From the NCBI GenBank assembly GCA_003220615.1, contig QHTB01000135.1, positions 1 through 64,000 of the forward strand: a stretch of DNA of 64,000 bases, written 5' to 3'. Shown here piece after piece: positions 60,575-64,000 of the stretch. The stretch comes from Candidatus Rokuibacteriota bacterium (lineage in GTDB: Bacteria; Methylomirabilota; Methylomirabilia; Rokubacteriales; CSP1-6). Every line of letters starts with the position of its first letter. Within the stretch, counting starts at the first letter, position 1. The notes beneath the pieces were generated by a model. It did not search any database. It saw nothing but the letters and a program-made list of their open reading frames with translations, and was not told where the DNA came from. A program made the translations under genes and the position numbers.

Positions 60575-61825
60575 TCAGCGCGGGCCTTCCTTCCAGCGGG
60601 GGCGGATCCGGCGCTCGTGCTCGACGGTCACCCGGCCGTTCTTGATCACCCAGGGGCGGAACGGCTGGGCGGCGACGATGTCCTCGACGCGCTCGCAATC
60701 CCAGACGACGAGGTCGGCGCGGCAGCCCTGAACGATGCCGTAGTCGGGCAGGCGCAGGATCCGCGCGGGGTAGATCGTCAGGCAGTCGACGAGCGTACGC
60801 AGGTCCTGGGGTGTCCCCATGTGCGCCGCCACCGAGGCCAGGAACGCCATGTGGGCGAGATCGGCGGTGCCCACGGGCGTGAAGGGATTACGCACGTTGT
60901 TGGTGCCGAGCGCGACCGGCACGTCGGCCGCCAGCAACCGGCGGATCGGCGCGAGCCCGCGGGGCGGATTGATGTCGTCGTTCCGGCCCATGAGGTAGAG
61001 GTCGGTGGCCGGCAGCGAGATGACGCCGATGCCGGCCTTGGCCAGGTCCTCGGCCAGCTCCTTCTGCTCGACGGCCGGCAGCGCCGAGGCTTCGCTCAGA
61101 TGGCCCACGGCGACGCGGCCCCGCCAGCCCGTCCGATGCGTGCGATCGATCACCTTGCGGATGTGCATGTGCGCCGGCTCGTCGAAGAAGTCGATGTGGA
61201 AGTCGACGTCGACGTTGAAGGCCTGAGCGAGCCCGAAGACGATGTCGATGTGCTGATCGGCGTCGCGGTCGTTGTAGGGGACGCCCCCTATCGCGTCGGC
61301 GCCCATCTGGAGCGCCCGTCGCAGCAGGCCCTCGGTGCCCGGGGCCTGGAGGATCCCCTCCTGGGCGAACGCGCAGAGGCGGAGGTCGATGGCCGGCGCG
61401 TACTCCTGCTTCAGCGCCAGCGCTGTCTCCATGCTCGTGAGGCCGATGATCGGGTCCACCTCGACGTGGACGCGCATGGCCGTCGTGCCCGCCGCGATGG
61501 CCATGTCGAGAACGCGACAAGAGCGCTGGCGGATGTCGTCGGCGGTGAACCCGCGCTTGGCCTCGGCCACCATGCGAATCGCGTCCAGCGCCGACTCGGC
61601 GCCGGTCGCCAGGCGCTCCGACAGCAGCGCCTTGTCGAGGTGGATGTGCGCTTCGACCAGGCCCGGCGTGACGACGCGGCCGCCGACGTCGATGCGCTCG
61701 TTCGCCGGCGCGCGCACGCCCGGCTCGTGGGTCAGGAGCTCCGTGATGCGGCCGTTGGCGATCGAGATGTCGACCAGGCGCGGGCGGCCCGGCAGCACGC
61801 AGCCACGCAGCAGGAGGTCGGTCAC
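60575..61825 (-). CDS. Amidohydrolase family (cytosine deaminase-like) protein
   Basis: VTPGLVEAHIHLDKALLSERLATG; MRVHVEVDPIIGLTSMETALAL; VDFHIDFFDEPAHMHIRKVIDRT; VALGTNNVRNPFTP. Confidence 0.88.
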   Translation of the reverse strand: MTDLLLRGCVLPGRPRLVDISIANGRITELLTHEPGVRAPANERIDVGGRVVTPGLVEAHIHLDKALLSERLATGAESALDAIRMVAEAKRGFTADDIRQRSCRVLDMAIAAGTTAMRVHVEVDPIIGLTSMETALALKQEYAPAIDLRLCAFAQEGILQAPGTEGLLRRALQMGADAIGGVPYNDRDADQHIDIVFGLAQAFNVDVDFHIDFFDEPAHMHIRKVIDRTHRTGWRGRVAVGHLSEASALPAVEQKELAEDLAKAGIGVISLPATDLYLMGRNDDINPPRGLAPIRRLLAADVPVALGTNNVRNPFTPVGTADLAHMAFLASVAAHMGTPQDLRTLVDCLTIYPARILRLPDYGIVQGCRADLVVWDCERVEDIVAAQPFRPWVIKNGRVTVEHERRIRPRWKEGPR

Positions 61826-62352
61826 GAGCGGCGGGCCATCCGCTTCTGCACCATGTGAAGGCTGCCCTCCTGGTCGGGTGACACGCCGTTTCGTCCCGCG
61901 TAGGACGGCACGGCCTGGAGCAGCTTCTGGCCGGTCGTCGGATCGATCAATCTGGCCAGCTTGATGCCGTCCACGCGCATCAGCGCGATCTCGGCCAGCG
62001 ACAGCACGCGACAGCCCTCCTCCAGGTGTCCGCCGAACGCGCGGTGGCGGTCCGTGAGCACCATGTGGCAGTGCACGTGATAGTTCGCGATCACGCCGCT
62101 CATGGCGAGGATCTCCACGCCGCGAGGCGTCGTGCGCCGATAGAAGTTCTTGGGAGGGAAGGAGGGGCCGATCGCCCCGCTGACCGCCACGTCGGTGAGG
62201 CTGCCGAAGCCCGTGAGGATGACGCCGTTCCTGATCTTCTGCTGGCGACAAATGTCCCTCAGAGATTCCAGGAGGCGGTCGCCGTAGGCCAGGCGGAGGA
62301 CGACGATGCGGCCGGCGCGTGCTCCGCGCGCGATCATCCGTGTCGCAGCCAT
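61822..62352 (-). CDS. PCC/DUF296 domain protein
   Basis: IVVLRLAYGDRLLESLRDICRQQKIRNGVILTGFGSLTDVAVSGA; ILAMSGVIANYHVHCHMVLTDRHRAFGGHLEEGCRVLSLAEIAL. Confidence 0.87.
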   Translation of the reverse strand: MAATRMIARGARAGRIVVLRLAYGDRLLESLRDICRQQKIRNGVILTGFGSLTDVAVSGAIGPSFPPKNFYRRTTPRGVEILAMSGVIANYHVHCHMVLTDRHRAFGGHLEEGCRVLSLAEIALMRVDGIKLARLIDPTTGQKLLQAVPSYAGRNGVSPDQEGSLHMVQKRMARRS

Positions 62353-62417
62353 GGGGTCTCCTTTCCGAATCGCCCCGCGGGCATCATACGCGGTTGGTGG
62401 TTCGATCACGGAATTCA

Positions 62418-63464
62418 TCACGCGATCTCGAGGAAGGCGTCGGCCGGTAACCGCACGCCGATCGGATCCCCGGGGCCGAGTGGTGGCGCGGCGCGAACGG
62501 TGGCGAGCAGCCGCACCCCGCTCGACAGCTCGACCCTGACCTCGGTGTGGTCGCCGAGGTACATGACGCCGATCACCAGCGCGGCGAGCGTGTCGGCGCC
62601 CTCCCCGAGCTCCACGCGCTCGGGCCGGATCAGCAGCCGCACGTGCTCGCCCGGGACCAGCGGCCGGGGCAGGCGGACGTCTATCCTCAGGCCGCCCGCG
62701 ATCTCGACGGCGCGCGCCTCGAGCGCGCGCGCTTCGAGCACGGTGGAAGCGCCGATGAAGTCGGCGACGAACCGGGTGGCCGGCCGCTCGTACACCTCGC
62801 GCGGCGTGCCGAGCTGCTCGATGCGTCCCGCATTCATGACGGCGATGCGATCGGACAGGCCCAGCGCCTCGTGCTGATCGTGGGTGACGAAGAGCGTCGT
62901 GATGCCGACCGCCCGCTGGATCTCCTTGAGCTCGGTTCGCATCTCCTCACGCAGCTTGCGGTCGAGCGCGGCCAGCGGCTCGTCGAGCAGGAGCACGCGT
63001 GGCCGGATGACGAGAGCGCGGGCGAGCGCGGCGCGCTGCTGCATTCCGCCCGAGAGCTGGCCTGGGCGCAACGTCGCCACGCCGTCCAGGCGCACGAGGG
63101 CGAGGGCGTCGGTCACCGACTGGACGATCTCGGCCCGGTCCGCGCCCCGCTCGCGAAGGCCGAACGCGACGTTCTCGGCCACCGTCATGTGAGGAAAGAG
63201 CGCGTACGACTGGAAGACCACGCCGAGGCCACGCTGCCACGCCGGCCGGGCGGTCACGTCGGCGCCGTCGATGCGAACGCGGCCGCGGTCGGGCTGGACG
63301 AAGCCGGCGACGACGTTGAGCGTGGTGGTCTTGCCGCAGCCCGACGGCCCGAGGAGCGCGAGCAGCTCCCCTTCGATCACGCCGAGGTCGATCCCGGCCA
63401 GCGCTCGGACACTCCCGTACGCCTTCTCGACCCCTTCGAGGGCGACGACCGTCTTCGCGGTCAC
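62418..63464 (-). CDS. ABC transporter ATP-binding protein (PotA-like, TOBE domain)
   Basis: [53 protein letters not shown]. Confidence 0.93.
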   Translation of the reverse strand: MTAKTVVALEGVEKAYGSVRALAGIDLGVIEGELLALLGPSGCGKTTTLNVVAGFVQPDRGRVRIDGADVTARPAWQRGLGVVFQSYALFPHMTVAENVAFGLRERGADRAEIVQSVTDALALVRLDGVATLRPGQLSGGMQQRAALARALVIRPRVLLLDEPLAALDRKLREEMRTELKEIQRAVGITTLFVTHDQHEALGLSDRIAVMNAGRIEQLGTPREVYERPATRFVADFIGASTVLEARALEARAVEIAGGLRIDVRLPRPLVPGEHVRLLIRPERVELGEGADTLAALVIGVMYLGDHTEVRVELSSGVRLLATVRAAPPLGPGDPIGVRLPADAFLEIA

Positions 63465-64000
63465 CGGTCGTCGCCGATGTGCAGGATGCGCGAGAGCCCC
63501 AGGAGGCGGTCGGTCAGCAGCACGGCGATGAGCGTGGCGCCGATGAAGAGCGTGGAGAGCGCCGCCATCGTGGGATCGGTGTAGTTCACGACGTACGTGA
63601 ACATGGCCACGGGCAGGATCTCGGTGACGCGGGTGGAGACGAACAGCGAGACGACGAACTCGTTGACGGACACGATCACCGCGAACAGCACCGCGGCGAA
63701 GAGGCCGGGGCGGAGCAGCGGCAGGGTCACGCGGCGGAAGACCCGGCGAGGTCGCGCACCGAGACTGGCCGCGGCGCGCTCGAGCTGAGGGTCGAGATTC
63801 GCCACGCTCACCGCGACCGAGCGGATCACGAAGGGCAGGACGAGCACGGTGTGGGCGGCGATGAGCACGGCGCGGTTGGCGAGCAGGCCGAAGCGCGCGG
63901 CCAGGATGAGGAAGCCGAGCCCGATGGCCACGCCGGGAATGATCAGCGGTGACAGGAGCATCGCGCTCCAGAATCCCCGCGCGCGGAGTGGACGGCGGAC
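63461..64000 (-). CDS. ABC transporter permease (PotC-like), truncated by window edge
   Basis: LDPQLERAAASLGARPRRVFRRVTLPLLRPGLFAAVLFAVIVSVNEFVVSLF EAA loop. Confidence 0.87.
   Translation of the reverse strand, partial: VRRPLRARGFWSAMLLSPLIIPGVAIGLGFLILAARFGLLANRAVLIAAHTVLVLPFVIRSVAVSVANLDPQLERAAASLGARPRRVFRRVTLPLLRPGLFAAVLFAVIVSVNEFVVSLFVSTRVTEILPVAMFTYVVNYTDPTMAALSTLFIGATLIAVLLTDRLLGLSRILHIGDDR

Overview
High-GC bacterial chromosomal window of about 64 kb. It is gene-dense (about 65 CDS), and most genes lie on the minus strand in tightly overlapping operons. Gene content (several LivKHMGF, NitT/TauT and PotABCD-type ABC importers, TAT-type binding proteins, an orphan ABC_sub_bind protein, an LLM oxidoreductase, CoA-transferases) suggests a Rokubacteria/Methylomirabilota-like soil bacterium; that placement is an inference, not shown by the sequence. 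Core loci present: ffh-rpsP-khpA-rimM-trmD-rplS-rnhB; yicC-remA-gmk-rpoZ-coaBC-udg-priA-def-fmt-rsmB-rpe; and pyrR-pyrB-pyrC-carA-orf-carB-pyrF-pyrE. I saw no tRNA, rRNA, CRISPR, transposase or prophage. The observations most worth a second look are: (i) a bacterial proteasome activator (Bpa/PafE) homologue with a C-terminal YL; (ii) a PriA without Walker A that keeps its eight Cys, like actinobacterial PriA; (iii) pyrB split by a 1-nt frameshift; (iv) an in-frame insertion with a 42-nt tandem repeat inside pyrF, which shares a G-run motif with the livF-livH spacer; (v) three genes (fmt, udg, an ABC ATPase) whose only sensible start is CTG, two of them in CTGA stop-start overlaps; (vi) an intrinsic-terminator-like hairpin directly before livH; (vii) perfect operator-like palindromes upstream of good sigma70-type promoters; (viii) a continuous operon joining a PotABCD-type importer to a PLP enzyme, a CoA-transferase, an AP-superfamily enzyme and an LLM oxidoreductase. 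No searches or computations were run. Family assignments come from motif recognition.
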